Positions 27,501 through 42,005 of a stretch of DNA of 64,000 nucleotides are shown here, one piece after another. This stretch comes from Ureaplasma sp. ES3154-GEN (GTDB lineage: Bacteria; Bacillota_I; Bacilli_A; Mycoplasmatales; Mycoplasmoidaceae). A program made the position numbers and the translations under genes. How positions within the stretch are numbered: the stretch's first letter is position 1; every line of letters begins with the position of its first letter. Where the stretch lies: the NCBI RefSeq assembly GCF_025780075.1, contig NZ_JAOXHM010000005.1:1-64000 (forward strand), given 5' to 3'. The notes under the pieces are model-generated. The model made no database searches, was not told the origin of the DNA, and saw only the letters and a list, made by a program, of their open reading frames with translations.

Positions 27501-28878
27501 AGATAAAGATGGAATCGTGTTTGTCGGTGCAGAAGTCCACGAAGGTGATGTACTGGTTGGAAAAACAACTCCACGAGGAAACATTGACATCAACCCAGAA
27601 GACAAATTATTACAAACTATTTTTGGTGACAAAGCTAAAAGTGTAAAAGATTCATCAATGAAAGTTAAACACGGTCAAGAAGGTATTGTAGCCGCTGTTA
27701 AACGGATTAAAGCTGATGAAACAAATAATAACGAATTGCCCGATGATGTTATTGAAATTATCAAAATTTACATTGTTCAAAAACGTAAAATTCAAGTTGG
27801 GGACAAAATGGCAGGACGACATGGTAATAAAGGTATTGTTTCTAAGGTTGTTCCTATCCAAGATATGCCATTCCTTGCTGATGGAACACCACTTGATATT
27901 ATGCTAAACCCATTAGGGGTGCCATCACGGATGAATATTGGACAAATTTTAGAATTGCACTTAGGTTATGCAGCAAGCGAAATTGGAAAAAAACAATTGA
28001 TTAATATTCCCTTAAACAACGAAGGGTATATTAAGTATGTTTCACTGTTTGGCTTAAATGACATTGTTGCCAAACGTTTATATAACAAAATCCAAACCTT
28101 GATTAAAAACCAAAATATTACGTCAGCTGAGCAAGTTGATGTTCTTGACCAATTAATCATTTTAAACTCTTTAGGTTTATCATATGATGACATTGCAATT
28201 AAAGTCGCAACACCAGTATTTGATGGTGTGAAAACAAACGATCTTGAAGATATTATGAATGAAGCTAACATCGACATCAAAGAAAAAAAAGGAAAACAAT
28301 TATTGTTTGATGGGCGTACCGGTGAAGCGTTCGATGGTTTAATCTCAATCGGTTTAACTTATATGTTAAAACTAGACCACATGGTTGATGATAAAATCCA
28401 CTCACGTTCAGTTGGTCCTTACTCAAAGATTACTCAACAGCCTTTAGGTGGAAAATCACAAAATGGGGGACAAAGATTCGGGGAAATGGAAGTATGAGCA
28501 CTAGAAGCTTATGGTGCAGCATATAACTTACTTGAAATCTTAACAATTAAATCTGATGATGTTCAAGGGCGTAACCAAGCTTATAATGCAATTATTAAAA
28601 ATCGCGAAATTTTATCAAGCGGAATGCCTGAGTCATTCAACTTACTAACTAAACAAATTCAAGGTCTAGCATTATGTATGTCTGTGGAAACTGAAGATGG
28701 AGAAATGGACATCAATGAATATACACTTAATGACTATAAACAAAAAGAAGAAGAGCTAGATCGTTTAGACGAAGAAGAACACAAACAAGAAGTGCGTCAA
28801 TTCACTTTAAAGCACTCATTTAACAACAATCATTACGATGATGACGATGATTTAGATTTATTGGATGAAAACTTTTAA
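24556..28878 (+). CDS. rpoB: RNA polymerase beta subunit
   Basis: 1,440 residues, about 100 longer than the E. coli protein. The core of the polymerase is intact: '[10 protein letters not shown]', '[14 protein letters not shown]', '[19 protein letters not shown]' and '[10 protein letters not shown]' are all conserved. The rifampicin pocket reads '[19 protein letters not shown]': Asn650 stands where E. coli has His526. Very acidic segments occur near residues 585-610 (Asp/Glu runs) and at the C-terminal end. Several TGA codons are read as Trp. The rpoC gene follows after 17 bases. Confidence 0.97.
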
Positions 28879-28895
28879 AATAGGAGATAACATAT

Positions 28896-32816
<3,921 letters not shown>

Positions 32817-32850
32817 TCAATATTGATACAGTAAAAATAAACTTTTATTG

Positions 32851-32856
32851 TATAAT
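32851..32856 (+). promoter_or_regulatory. -10 box of the lipoprotein gene after rpoC
   Basis: TATAAT 36 bases before the ATG at 32892. The nearest -35-like TTGATA (32823) is 22 bases away, which is too far, so the promoter would rely on the -10. AAGGAGA is the ribosome site. Confidence 0.45.
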
Positions 32857-32891
32857 ATAAAAACCTACACAAACAAGGAGAAAATATAACT

Positions 32892-34889
32892 ATGAAACGA
32901 AAAAGTAACAGAAAACTACTTGCTCTAACACTTGCTTCGGTAAGTATTGGAGCGGTGGTCATCGGGGTTGCTTCTGCTTGTGGTGTGGACAGAACAAATT
33001 TGGTTTTGCAAACCAATGAAACAACTGTTAAAAACAACAAATTATATGTACAAGTTTCTGTACCTTATGTTGATGAAAACACTTTAACACAAGTGCGTAA
33101 TACTACCTTTAATGTCGTTGTTAACTCTGTACCAACCGATAATCAAAAATTCAAAAATTATGGGAATCTACAATCAAAAGCATTACCTGAATCAATTAAA
33201 AAAGATGATTCTAAACAAAGTGTTAGTTTCTTAATTGAATTCCCGAAAATTAATGACAAATACAACACTATTACAAACGAAGTAGAAATTGTCATCAGCC
33301 CCCAAGACACATTTAAATTAATTACTTTAAAGACCAACAAGGACTTATACAAAATTCTTGATCTTGAAGCAAGTACAAATAAAATGAGTATTAATAAACT
33401 TGATACCTCACTAAATTTTAATGTGCAAAATGCAAATAATATTGGTATTGAAACAATCATTATGGATGTCAAAACAAAACAAAAGTACACATCCGAAAAA
33501 ACAAAGTTAGATAATGAGACAACATATGATGCAGTCTTTAAAAACTTCTTAATTGAAGGATTAAATAATGATCTAGACGAAAAACTAGAATTAACTGATT
33601 TGTTATTTTCAAATTTAGCACTGGCATCAGCCAAAAATGTTGAACAAAAAATCAACAATTCAACTCTTATTGATGATGTAAAAAGTCGCGCTATTTTATT
33701 AGTGAACTACATTAATAAGAAAGCATATGGTACAAATGAAAGTAAAATTTTAAAAGAATTCGCGGAAAATTTAGTTGAAACATATGACATTAAAAACAAT
33801 TTAGCTTTAGATAAACTTCTAATTAGCTTACTAGCTGAATTTATTGGTTATTATAACGCTGAAACTAAAATTCCATATGGTTACTTAACAACTAAATACA
33901 TTGATTTAGCTAAGGCAATTAACATTAACTATTTCAGTGGCGATGAAACAAAAACGAATGAACTAACAACTTTTAAAAATAATTTAATGACAGTAGCTAA
34001 TGAATTATTACCAACAAATTTATTGACCAGCATTAACCAACAAAATGGTAATGACTTTAAAGACCGTGTAATTAATTATGTTAATTCATTAAACGAAGGC
34101 CAACAAAATGAATTGTTAGTTTCATTATTTAAAAATCTGCTTGGCTATCAATGAACTTATCAATATGATTTCTATGTAATTCAAAAAACAAAAATCTATG
34201 ACAAACAATTGGTGTCATTAAAAATGACACTAGTAAATAACGCATTAGAAGAAATTAAAAATTTATTAACAAAAGAAATTACATTAACAGATCTAGAGAC
34301 GTTATTAACAAATAACGAACTAGCTTTATCGTTCACTCAATTAACAAACCTAAAAGACAAATTAATTGATTTAAAAACCCAATTAACAACATTCACTGAT
34401 GTAAATAACCCCAACGTTCAACTAGCTCAACAAAATCTAAAACAAACATATAATGCTTTATTAGAAACAATCCAAACGGATATCCAATTAGCAGATTTAA
34501 AAACAATGGGAATTGATTTAATCAACTTCTTTACTCGTAATTTATCTTCTAAGTACGAACGTTCAAGTGATGAACAAACAAGTTTAGAACAAATAGAAAA
34601 ATTAAAAGCATTACAAACAGATACAAACCCTAGTGTGCAAGTATTAAAAGATTTTATTAAACAAAATAAAGCTCAAGAAAAAATGAATGAATTAAATAGT
34701 TTAATTACTGAACTAAATAATAAAAAAACATCCGCAAATGATCTTTATTTAGTGAAAAGAGTCTACAATTTTGTAATGATGCAAATTTATAATGATCAAG
34801 ATCAATTAGACCCAACATTAAAGCAGTTTTTTAAATCAGCGAACGAAAAAAACCAATTCACGTTTGAGTACAATTTAAAAAATCGTTAA
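32892..34889 (+). CDS. Uncharacterised lipoprotein
   Basis: 665 residues, one TGA (34152) read as Trp. The signal peptide is clear: basic N-terminus, hydrophobic core and lipobox V-A-S-A-C with Cys30, so it should be lipid-anchored on the outer face. The rest is polar, Asn/Lys/Thr rich, first with beta-like segments (residues about 35-170), then mostly helical to the end. I recognise no enzyme motif. It has its own likely promoter after rpoC and ends in a strong terminator at 34898. A host-facing or scaffold role is possible but not shown. Confidence 0.8.
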
Positions 34890-34897
34890 TTATTTAC

Positions 34898-34927
34898 AAA
34901 AACAACGTTCAAAGACGTTGTTTTTTT
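34898..34927 (+). terminator. Intrinsic terminator after the lipoprotein gene
   Basis: An 11-bp stem (AAAAACAACGT with ACGTTGTTTTT), a 6-base loop and a T-run, right after the stop at 34889. Confidence 0.88.
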
Positions 34928-34929
34928 GT

Positions 34930-35340
34930 TGCGTAAAATATATAGGTTCATAGGTTAGTATTAATTCATAGCCCTACAAAACATCTTTTATTGTGAATAT
35001 TAATACATTATTTAATTTTAGAAAGTGTTCCTAAAAATATTTTTAATAGTTGCAAAGATACAATCATTTTTTGGAAATCAACTTAAAAAATCTAAAAAAC
35101 TCTAATGATAGTACAAAAATATATATTATTTAACTAATACAAGGTTATACAATTAGAAAACCATAATATAATGACACAGATTATTCCATCCGTATGAAAA
35201 TTATTCTATTTTTAGGAAACATGTTTTACATATATATAAAGAACATCGATGATGATTTTAATCATAAAGACATTTATTTCAAAATAAGTCATAAGCATAT
35301 AGGATAAAGTTTTTAATTGCCATAAGTTGCTATTTACAGA
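34930..35340. other. Gene-free, very AT-rich interval between converging units
   Basis: About 410 bases between the two terminators of convergent units. There is no open frame with a ribosome site; the longest plus-strand frame from an ATG here is about 37 codons (35194-35307) and looks random. I see no tRNA, repeat or strong structure. It may be a decayed gene. Confidence 0.5.
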
Positions 35341-35342
35341 TA

Positions 35343-35373
35343 AAAAACAGAGTACTTTTTGTACTCTGTTTTT
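35343..35373. terminator. Bidirectional terminator at the end of the gat operon
   Basis: A perfect 13-bp stem (AAAAACAGAGTAC with GTACTCTGTTTTT) with a 5-base loop, 28 bases past the gatB stop. Its A and T flanks make it work on both strands. Confidence 0.9.
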
Positions 35374-35401
35374 AAAATAATCATGTTTGTAATTGTTAAC
35401 A

Positions 35402-36832
35402 CTAACCCAATATCTTTTTCAAAACTTCGTAACTAACTACTGGGTTAGCTTGTGCTTTTGTCTCTTTCATCAGCATTCCCATTACAAATTTTTCGTAACG
35501 GTCCATCCGGTCAGCAAATTGTTCCTTTTTGTCACTACTGTTTGCAATAATGTTTTTTAATAATTTTTCTAAAACAACAGGATCACTAATTTGCTCGTAT
35601 CCTAATTCTTTCATTAAAACTTCAGGATCTTTTTTGGTTTGATAAATCGCTTCTAATAAACTCTTTGTTTGTTTACCGTTAACTTTATTTTGATCAAATA
35701 AAATTATTAACTTTGCAATCAAATCTCACAAATCATTTGGAACATCATTTAAAGATAAATTATCTTTTTTTATTAAGCCTAAAAATTCTAAACAAACTCA
35801 TTTATAAGTACTAACTGTTGATTTAGTTTGATCATTAACATAACTAAAAACCTGTCACAATAATGCATCACTCAATAAATTTTCAATAAATTCGGGACTT
35901 AATTGATCAGCAATTAAGTCATCACGCAAGTCGTTAATCATCTTTGGTTGTTTTTTATATAACTCCCTTAAATAATCATCTGATAACCTAACTGGCGCAA
36001 TGTTTGGTTCAGGAATATATTTATAATCAATTGCATCCCCTTTATCACGCATATAAACTGTAGATTGTGTTTGGTCATCATAGCGACGGGTTTGTTGGAC
36101 AACCGGTTGTTCAGACAACAATAAGGCAATTTGTCGATTTTTTTCAAATTCAATAGCTTTAATAACATTAGAAATAGAGTTGATATTTTTGATTTCCACC
36201 TTGTTATTAAAGTGTTTTTGACCAAATAACCGTACAGAAATATTAATGTCTGCACGCATAGATCCATCCTCCATTTTTGCATCAGAGATATTGTGAAATA
36301 AAAGAATTTTTCTTAGTTCTTCCAAATAAGCTGCAGCTTCATAGCTGCTTCGTATATCTGCTTCGGTTACGATTTCAATCAATGGTCAACCCGCACGGTT
36401 ATAATCTAATAAAACTTTTTGGTCAATATTAGTTTGTTTTGCAGTATCTTCTTCAAGATGAATTCGATTAATCCGAATTTTTTGCACTTGTTTTTGTTCA
36501 TTCTTAACTTCTAAATATCCCTGATAACCAATTGGGTGATATTGCTGAGTAATTTGAAAACCTTTTGGTAAATCTAAATAAAAATAGTGTTTTCGGTCAA
36601 ACGCAATAAATTCGTGATTCGTTTGCATATGTAATGCACGAGCCAAAAAAAGACCTTTGTGCACAGCCTGCATATTAACAGTGGGCATCGCCCCTACTAA
36701 TGCTAAATCAATTTCATTGATATTTGTATTTACTGCTGCATTATGATCCAATAATGCTGATGAAAACATCTTTGTATTTGTGTTTAATGCACAGTGGACT
36801 TCGATTCCAATAATAACTTCAAAATTACGCAT
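35402..36832 (-). CDS. gatB: Glutamyl-tRNA(Gln) amidotransferase subunit B
   Basis: 476 residues from the preferred start. GatB binds the mischarged Glu-tRNA(Gln) and carries the kinase site that activates the glutamyl group. 'VIIGIEVHCAL', 'KHYFYLDLPKGFQITQ', 'LEEDTAKQ', 'DYNRAGWPLIEIVTE' and 'YKYIPEPN' are family landmarks, and the C-terminal YqeY-like tail is present. The ATG at 36832 is preferred to the one at 36844: GGAGAA is 7 bases before it, and the protein then begins with the family-like 'MRNFEVIIG'. It overlaps gatA by 8 bases. TGA codons are Trp. Confidence 0.95.
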
Positions 36833-38258
36833 TGTGTTCTCCATTGTTTAATGAACTAATTTGGTGACCAATATTTAATAAAATATCATCATTATTATAT
36901 CCACTCATAATATTTAAACCAATATTTCCTTGATCATTGCTAATAAAAGGAATCGTTAACGATGGCAGACCCGCAAAGTTTGCTAATTGTAAAATATTAT
37001 CTAGTATAGGAGCGTTGTAAGTGTGATCTAATACATCTTGTACTTGTTCTGCATAATCATATGCACCTAGTGATAAAACAAAATCATATGATTCAAGAAT
37101 CTTATTAATTTCTGTAACTAATATATGACGCATTTGCATAGCTTTTAATAAGTACTCATTGAACTGATCGGGTGCTGATACATATGCACCAATTGCAAAC
37201 CGTTGCTTAATTTCACTACCTAAATAATTTGTTCGCACTTGTTTAATTAAATCTTCATAATTATGGTATTCAACATTGTGTTGACCAAATGTAATATTAG
37301 ATAAATTAGCATACGAACTCAACGCTTCGGTATATGAAATAATTTGGTAAACCGTATTTACTGTCTTGATCATTTCATAATCAAAATCGATTTCTCGTAC
37401 TGTGTATTCAAAACCAATTTGGTCAATTTTTTGTTTAAATAATTTTTTTAATTCTGGATTATGCAATTCCGCCAGTGAAGGTTTTAAAACCGCAATTGTA
37501 TAAATATCTCTTTTTTCCAAAAGTGATAAATAATTTTTATCTGCTTTAATGCTTGTGTTATCTTTTGGGTCATATGTAGCAATCGTATTCAAAACGACTG
37601 CAACATCTTGCACTGAACGCGCAAGGATGCCTACATGATCCATCGATGGTGCATATGGAAGGACGCCATAACGAGAAACTAATCCATAAGTTGGTTTATA
37701 ACCAACAATACCCATAATTGAAGCAGGACGACGAATTGAATCTCCTGTATCAGTTGCGATTGCAAATTGGACAACGCCTTGCTGAACTAGGACAGCTGAA
37801 CCACTTGACGAACCACCTGTTACTTGTAAAGGGTTCAAAGGGTTAACTACTTTATTATAACCTGAATATAATCCTGAACCACCTAAACCAAATTCATCTA
37901 AATTTGACTTATTTAATAATACTGCGTTTTCTGCTTGCAATAATTCCTGCACCGTCGCGTCATACATTGGAGTATAGTTTTGCAGAAATAATGAGCCACC
38001 AGTAGTTCTTAGCCCTTTCGTTGAAATATTATCCTTCAGCGAATAAATAATTCCAAATAAAGGGTTTTGTTTTTGTTCTGCAGGTAAAGCATCTAAGCGA
38101 GCGGCATCTAATAGTGCCTGTTCGTGATTATTAGTAATAACAGCATTGTATGCTGCTGTTTCTTTTTCTAAATTAATCGCTTCTTTTACTAATTGAACAA
38201 CACTTGTCTGCTCTTTAAGTAATGCTTCGTGAATTTCTAATATTGTTTTATTTTTCAT
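36825..38258 (-). CDS. gatA: Glutamyl-tRNA(Gln) amidotransferase subunit A
   Basis: 477 residues, normal size. GatA is the amidase that frees ammonia from glutamine for the GatB site. The Ser-cisSer-Lys triad is seen: Lys in 'YSLKDNIS', and the serines in 'VTGGSSSGSAVLV' and 'ATDTGDSIRRPA'. Note that 'DTGDSIRRP' has Asp where most members have Gly. The gene overlaps gatC by 11 bases and gatB by 8, giving tight coupling of the three subunits. With this enzyme the cell does not need a glutaminyl-tRNA synthetase. Confidence 0.96.
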   Translation of the reverse strand: MKNKTILEIHEALLKEQTSVVQLVKEAINLEKETAAYNAVITNNHEQALLDAARLDALPAEQKQNPLFGIIYSLKDNISTKGLRTTGGSLFLQNYTPMYDATVQELLQAENAVLLNKSNLDEFGLGGSGLYSGYNKVVNPLNPLQVTGGSSSGSAVLVQQGVVQFAIATDTGDSIRRPASIMGIVGYKPTYGLVSRYGVLPYAPSMDHVGILARSVQDVAVVLNTIATYDPKDNTSIKADKNYLSLLEKRDIYTIAVLKPSLAELHNPELKKLFKQKIDQIGFEYTVREIDFDYEMIKTVNTVYQIISYTEALSSYANLSNITFGQHNVEYHNYEDLIKQVRTNYLGSEIKQRFAIGAYVSAPDQFNEYLLKAMQMRHILVTEINKILESYDFVLSLGAYDYAEQVQDVLDHTYNAPILDNILQLANFAGLPSLTIPFISNDQGNIGLNIMSGYNNDDILLNIGHQISSLNNGEHNA

Positions 38259-38520
38259 TTTTTAAAACCCCATATTGATTGTGCACTTCAATGTAAGTAT
38301 TTAACGCCTCTTTATTGTTATAAACTAATTTATCATCACGAAACTTATTGGTTTGACTTGGTGCAATATAGACATGCCAAGGGGTATCTGGGGTAATAAA
38401 AGCATCAAAAGCACTAACAGCTACCTTTAAATTATTTATTTTTTTAACAATTACTTCATAATCGTGTTCACTTGCACTAAACATTGCTGCATCAATTGCT
38501 TGTTTAAACGAATCAGACAT
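38248..38520 (-). CDS. gatC: Glutamyl-tRNA(Gln) amidotransferase subunit C
   Basis: 90 residues, normal for this small subunit that wraps around and stabilises GatA-GatB. The C-terminal half 'DTPWHVY...NKFRDDKLVYN' matches the usual 'P..HV....N.LREDxV' pattern; the N-terminal helices are divergent. The call rests partly on its place: it overlaps gatA by 11 bases. AAGGAGA lies before the ATG. It is preceded by the ECF-type membrane gene after 17 bases. Confidence 0.85.
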   Translation of the reverse strand: MSDSFKQAIDAAMFSASEHDYEVIVKKINNLKVAVSAFDAFITPDTPWHVYIAPSQTNKFRDDKLVYNNKEALNTYIEVHNQYGVLKNEK

Positions 38521-38537
38521 AGATATTTCTCCTTTTT

Positions 38538-39575
38538 TTAGTCAATATAAACAGGAACTGTTTTATCCTCAATCGTATCATTTTCATAATCGTACTTAAT
38601 TAAAGGGACTACAATTTTAAAAATTGGGTAAATTAAGAACAAATTAAAGACAACCATTGGAATCAAGGAAATAGAACGAATTGATAATCATTGTGAATAT
38701 TTCAAACTTGATAATTCGGCATCAAATGATGGCAACATCATAACATTCACCACAGTTTCTGTTAAAATTACCGTCACAAACACAGGAGTAAAAATAATAA
38801 ACCAGTCTTGTTTACTTTTCTTTTTATGGTTTTTATAGCGTTTTTTCAGTAACATTTTTAATCCTAGAGCTAATCAAATGATTAAAATTGATAATCCAAA
38901 AAATACACCTATAATAATCAACATTCTGTCGGTTGTTAGTGATAAGTTTAATCCAAATAAATCGATTTTAAAACCTTCATTACCAGTGGCAAATTTTAAG
39001 AATAACAAAATCCCTGCGCCAATCACTAAAGTAGTTAATGAACTATAAATTGCAAAGACCATATCTTTTCGTTTGCTAGTTGTTAATACAATTCTGATTA
39101 AACCACCAATTAATCCGAACGCCATCGCCGCAATTAAATAACCATAGTGAAAAACACCTGCAGTTAAAGCTACTGATAATAAATCGGTCATTGCCCCAAT
39201 AAAAATTCCTAAAATTGGTCCAAACAATAAGCCACCAATCTTAATTAAAATCCCTTCTAATGTTACCCGAGTTCCAGGCCAAGCACGGAAAATAACCGAT
39301 GCCGTATTAGCAGATAAAACCGTTAGTAAGATAATAACCGCAACAGAAATCGAAATTACCATTGCGATATTACTAATCCCCTTTACCGATACTTTAGGAA
39401 TAATATAATATCGTTTTTGGTAACGAATTGAATAGTAAATTTTTTTAATAACTGTCACAAAAATAAACACAATCAGAAAGGCCAAAAAAATCAAGGAAAT
39501 TTTTCAACCAGCAATACCATTGTCCGTTGGATTTGTACTAGTTGCACTAGCTAAAACACTTTGTCAATTTCGCAT
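38538..39575 (-). CDS. Probable ECF transporter substrate-binding (S) membrane protein
   Basis: 345 residues, with an AAGGAGAGG ribosome site before the ATG at 39575. It has seven or more hydrophobic spans. The central part, 'TRVTLEGILIKIGGLLFGPILG' split over a span and followed by 'GAMTDLLSVAL', has the 'GxLFGPxxGxxxGxxxDL' pattern common to vitamin-specific S components (folate and riboflavin types). S components are usually near 180 residues, so this one carries extra N-terminal and C-terminal spans. The substrate is unknown and the energising ATPases are not in this window. Neighbours (ung upstream, gatC downstream) give no clue. Two TGA codons, one near each end, are read as Trp. Confidence 0.6.
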
Positions 39576-39600
39576 ATTCCTCTCCTTTGTCTTTTTAATT

Positions 39601-40245
39601 TTACCATTTAATAAACCCCTTCTTATGTTTTATTAGATATTCGTTAGCAGTTGAAAAGTGTTTTGTGCCTAAAAAAGAACGAAAAGCACTTAAAGGCGAA
39701 GGGTGTGATGATTGAATCACAAGGTTTTCTGTTTGATTAATAAAAGGCAAATATGCTTGGGCATTTTTTCCTCACAAAAGATAAACAACATGCTTCGTGT
39801 GCCGTAAAGCACCAAAAACATGCTGAATCAGTTCTTCATAACCTAATTGATTGTGTGACAAAGGCTCATTAGCATTAACACTTAAAATTGTGTTTAATAA
39901 TAAAACCTTCTGGTCAACTCAATCGGACAGATTGGTATTGGTACGAATAATTTGTAAATCGTTTGCAAGGGCTTTGAAAATATTAACCAATGAAGGAGGG
40001 GGAGGTAATTTTGAATTCACAACACTGAACGCCAATCCATGTGCATATCCCGGAGTATGATACGGATCTTGTCCTAGGATTACTACCCGCGTTTCATCAA
40101 TTGGAAAATCAGCAAAACACGCAAATAAATCTTGCTTTTTTGGATAAATAATCTTAGTTTTTGATCATTCATCTAAGGTTGCAATAATTTTTTGTAAGTA
40201 TGGCTTCTCTAATTCTTGCTTAATAAATGTTTTTCAAGATTTCAT
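39601..40245 (-). CDS. ung: Uracil-DNA glycosylase
   Basis: 214 residues, usual size. It removes uracil from DNA as the first step of base-excision repair. The catalytic water-activating motif '[18 protein letters not shown]' is intact, as is the C-terminal '[20 protein letters not shown]' with the catalytic His and the DNA-probing loop. TGA Trp codons break the frame, so it is missed under the standard code. The start at 40245 gives the family-like 'MKSWKTFI', and overlaps the end of the upstream lipoprotein gene by 37 bases. Confidence 0.95.
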
Positions 40246-41987
40246 TCGTTAGCGTAGTCAAACTCTTTATCAACTGGTGTAATGTTATTTAAATCAAGCA
40301 ATAATGCAATTTTTGATCTAATCAAATTAATCATTTGTTCATCAAATACCATTTCTGGTTTGATGTCTTTATCAATCAAACTATATCCTGCGACTTTAGC
40401 ATATTGAATTACGCCATTATTTCCATATATCGTTTTACTTGCCACCGCTTTTTTAATATATTCATTAAATAAAGCGGATTGAACAAAATTATCACGTTGT
40501 AAAGTGGCATTATTAAAATCAATCGCATATGGATAAACAGCATCTTGCCCACGATCATGTGGATAATATGCTAAATCATTGAATTTATCATCATCTGCTG
40601 TTGTTTTGGTGTTATTTGCCGTTAATGCTTTTTTAAGTTCAAAACCAGTTACATTGAAAGCATCTACTTTAACTAGTGAACCTGCGTAATATTGATTATA
40701 AACATTCGCTGCTTTTATTTCTTCTTCAGTTAAATCCCGTTTTAACATGGCTTTTCATTGCATTATTTTTTGTTGGGTTGCTTGATCGTTTAGTTTATTA
40801 CTTGTTAGAACGGATGGTCGGAAATTTAACACAATATCTGCTAACGGAATATTGTAAACCAAATTACTAATTTCTTTTTTGGGATATGTTTTTTTATTGG
40901 CTTCTGATAAACGGAAATTAATATTTTCTAAACCCTGTTTCAGCGCTTCATCATTAACTGGAAGAATGAAATTTCCACCAGTTTTACCTGATGAATCATA
41001 TCAAGCATACTGTAATTTTAAATTCTTAATTTTTATTAAAACATTGTTTTTTTCAGGATTAATTAGCAAATCATCACTAACCTTAGTGCCAAAACCAAAA
41101 GCATCTACATGACTTAAATCGCTTCCTTGATTTACTGGATAAATTTCGTAATCAAAATCCATATTGTATAAAGCTAATTTATAAGTATAACGACCTTCGC
41201 CAACGCCAGTTGCAAGTGCTACTAAAAATTCTTTAGCAACTTCATTATCTGTATTGTTATAGAAACCAAAAATTTTTGTTCCCATATCTAAGTTAATATA
41301 TTGTAGTAATTGATCTGTAAATGATGAGATGTAAGTATAAACACTATCAGTTACTAATAAATGGTTGTATAAGCTAGCTAGCTCATTAATTTTAGCTTGA
41401 TCCTTTTTGAAAAGTTCAACATTAAAACCTGTTGCTGTCTCTAAATTAGTTGGTAATAATGCGTTGGGGTCAGTAATATTTTTTTCTTCTCTAGTAGGAT
41501 AAGTTAGTTTGTTATAAACTAATCTTACTAGTTCGTTTCGAATCATTTCTGTATTAAATGGTTTCAAATATCCTGGTTTATCATAGTTACTTGCTGTTCA
41601 TACTTCTTGCTTTGCTAAAGTATTGGACACATCATTTTTTAATAAAAAACCATCTGCGTTAATTTCCTCATTTTTTGCATCATAACGTTTATTGTCTTTA
41701 TTATATGTATAATTTAAATCGCCAATTGCATAATATGCATTATTTAAAATTTGATTTTGGTTTCCAAAAACAAATTCATGTGTTGTTTTACGATTGTTGT
41801 CAATATTAACCTTAACGGCTACGTGGCCAAAATAATTGTTATTGGTTGTAGATTTTAAATTTACAAAGTTATAAGGGACGCCAGGTTTTGCCGTCGCCGA
41901 ACATGCGGATGCAATCATTGTGGTAGTCAAAAGTGTTAAACCAGTGATACTGGTCAGTCACAATTTACGTTTGGTAGTTTTTTTCAT
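40209..41987 (-). CDS. Uncharacterised lipoprotein
   Basis: 592 residues. The start at 41987 adds a full signal peptide: basic N-terminus, hydrophobic core and lipobox I-A-S-A-C with Cys29. AAGGAAA lies before it. The mature part is polar, with many Asn, Lys and Tyr, mixed helix and strand, and no motif I recognise. The last 12 residues follow a TGA (Trp) codon at 40242, so the gene runs to the TAG at 40209 and overlaps the ung start by 37 bases. It sits 18 bases behind dnaB, an unusual place for a surface protein; it is probably transcribed with dnaB and ung. Confidence 0.8.
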
Positions 41988-42005
41988 TTGTATATTTCCT
42001 TACCT

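Noticed and set aside
35194-35307. A 37-codon plus-strand frame starting MKIILFLGN
   Set aside because: No ribosome site or promoter, AT-driven composition and no similarity that I recognise. Likely chance.
36382-36390. Frameshift in gatB
   Set aside because: The two halves are in the same frame and are separated by one TGA (Trp in 'AGWPLIE').
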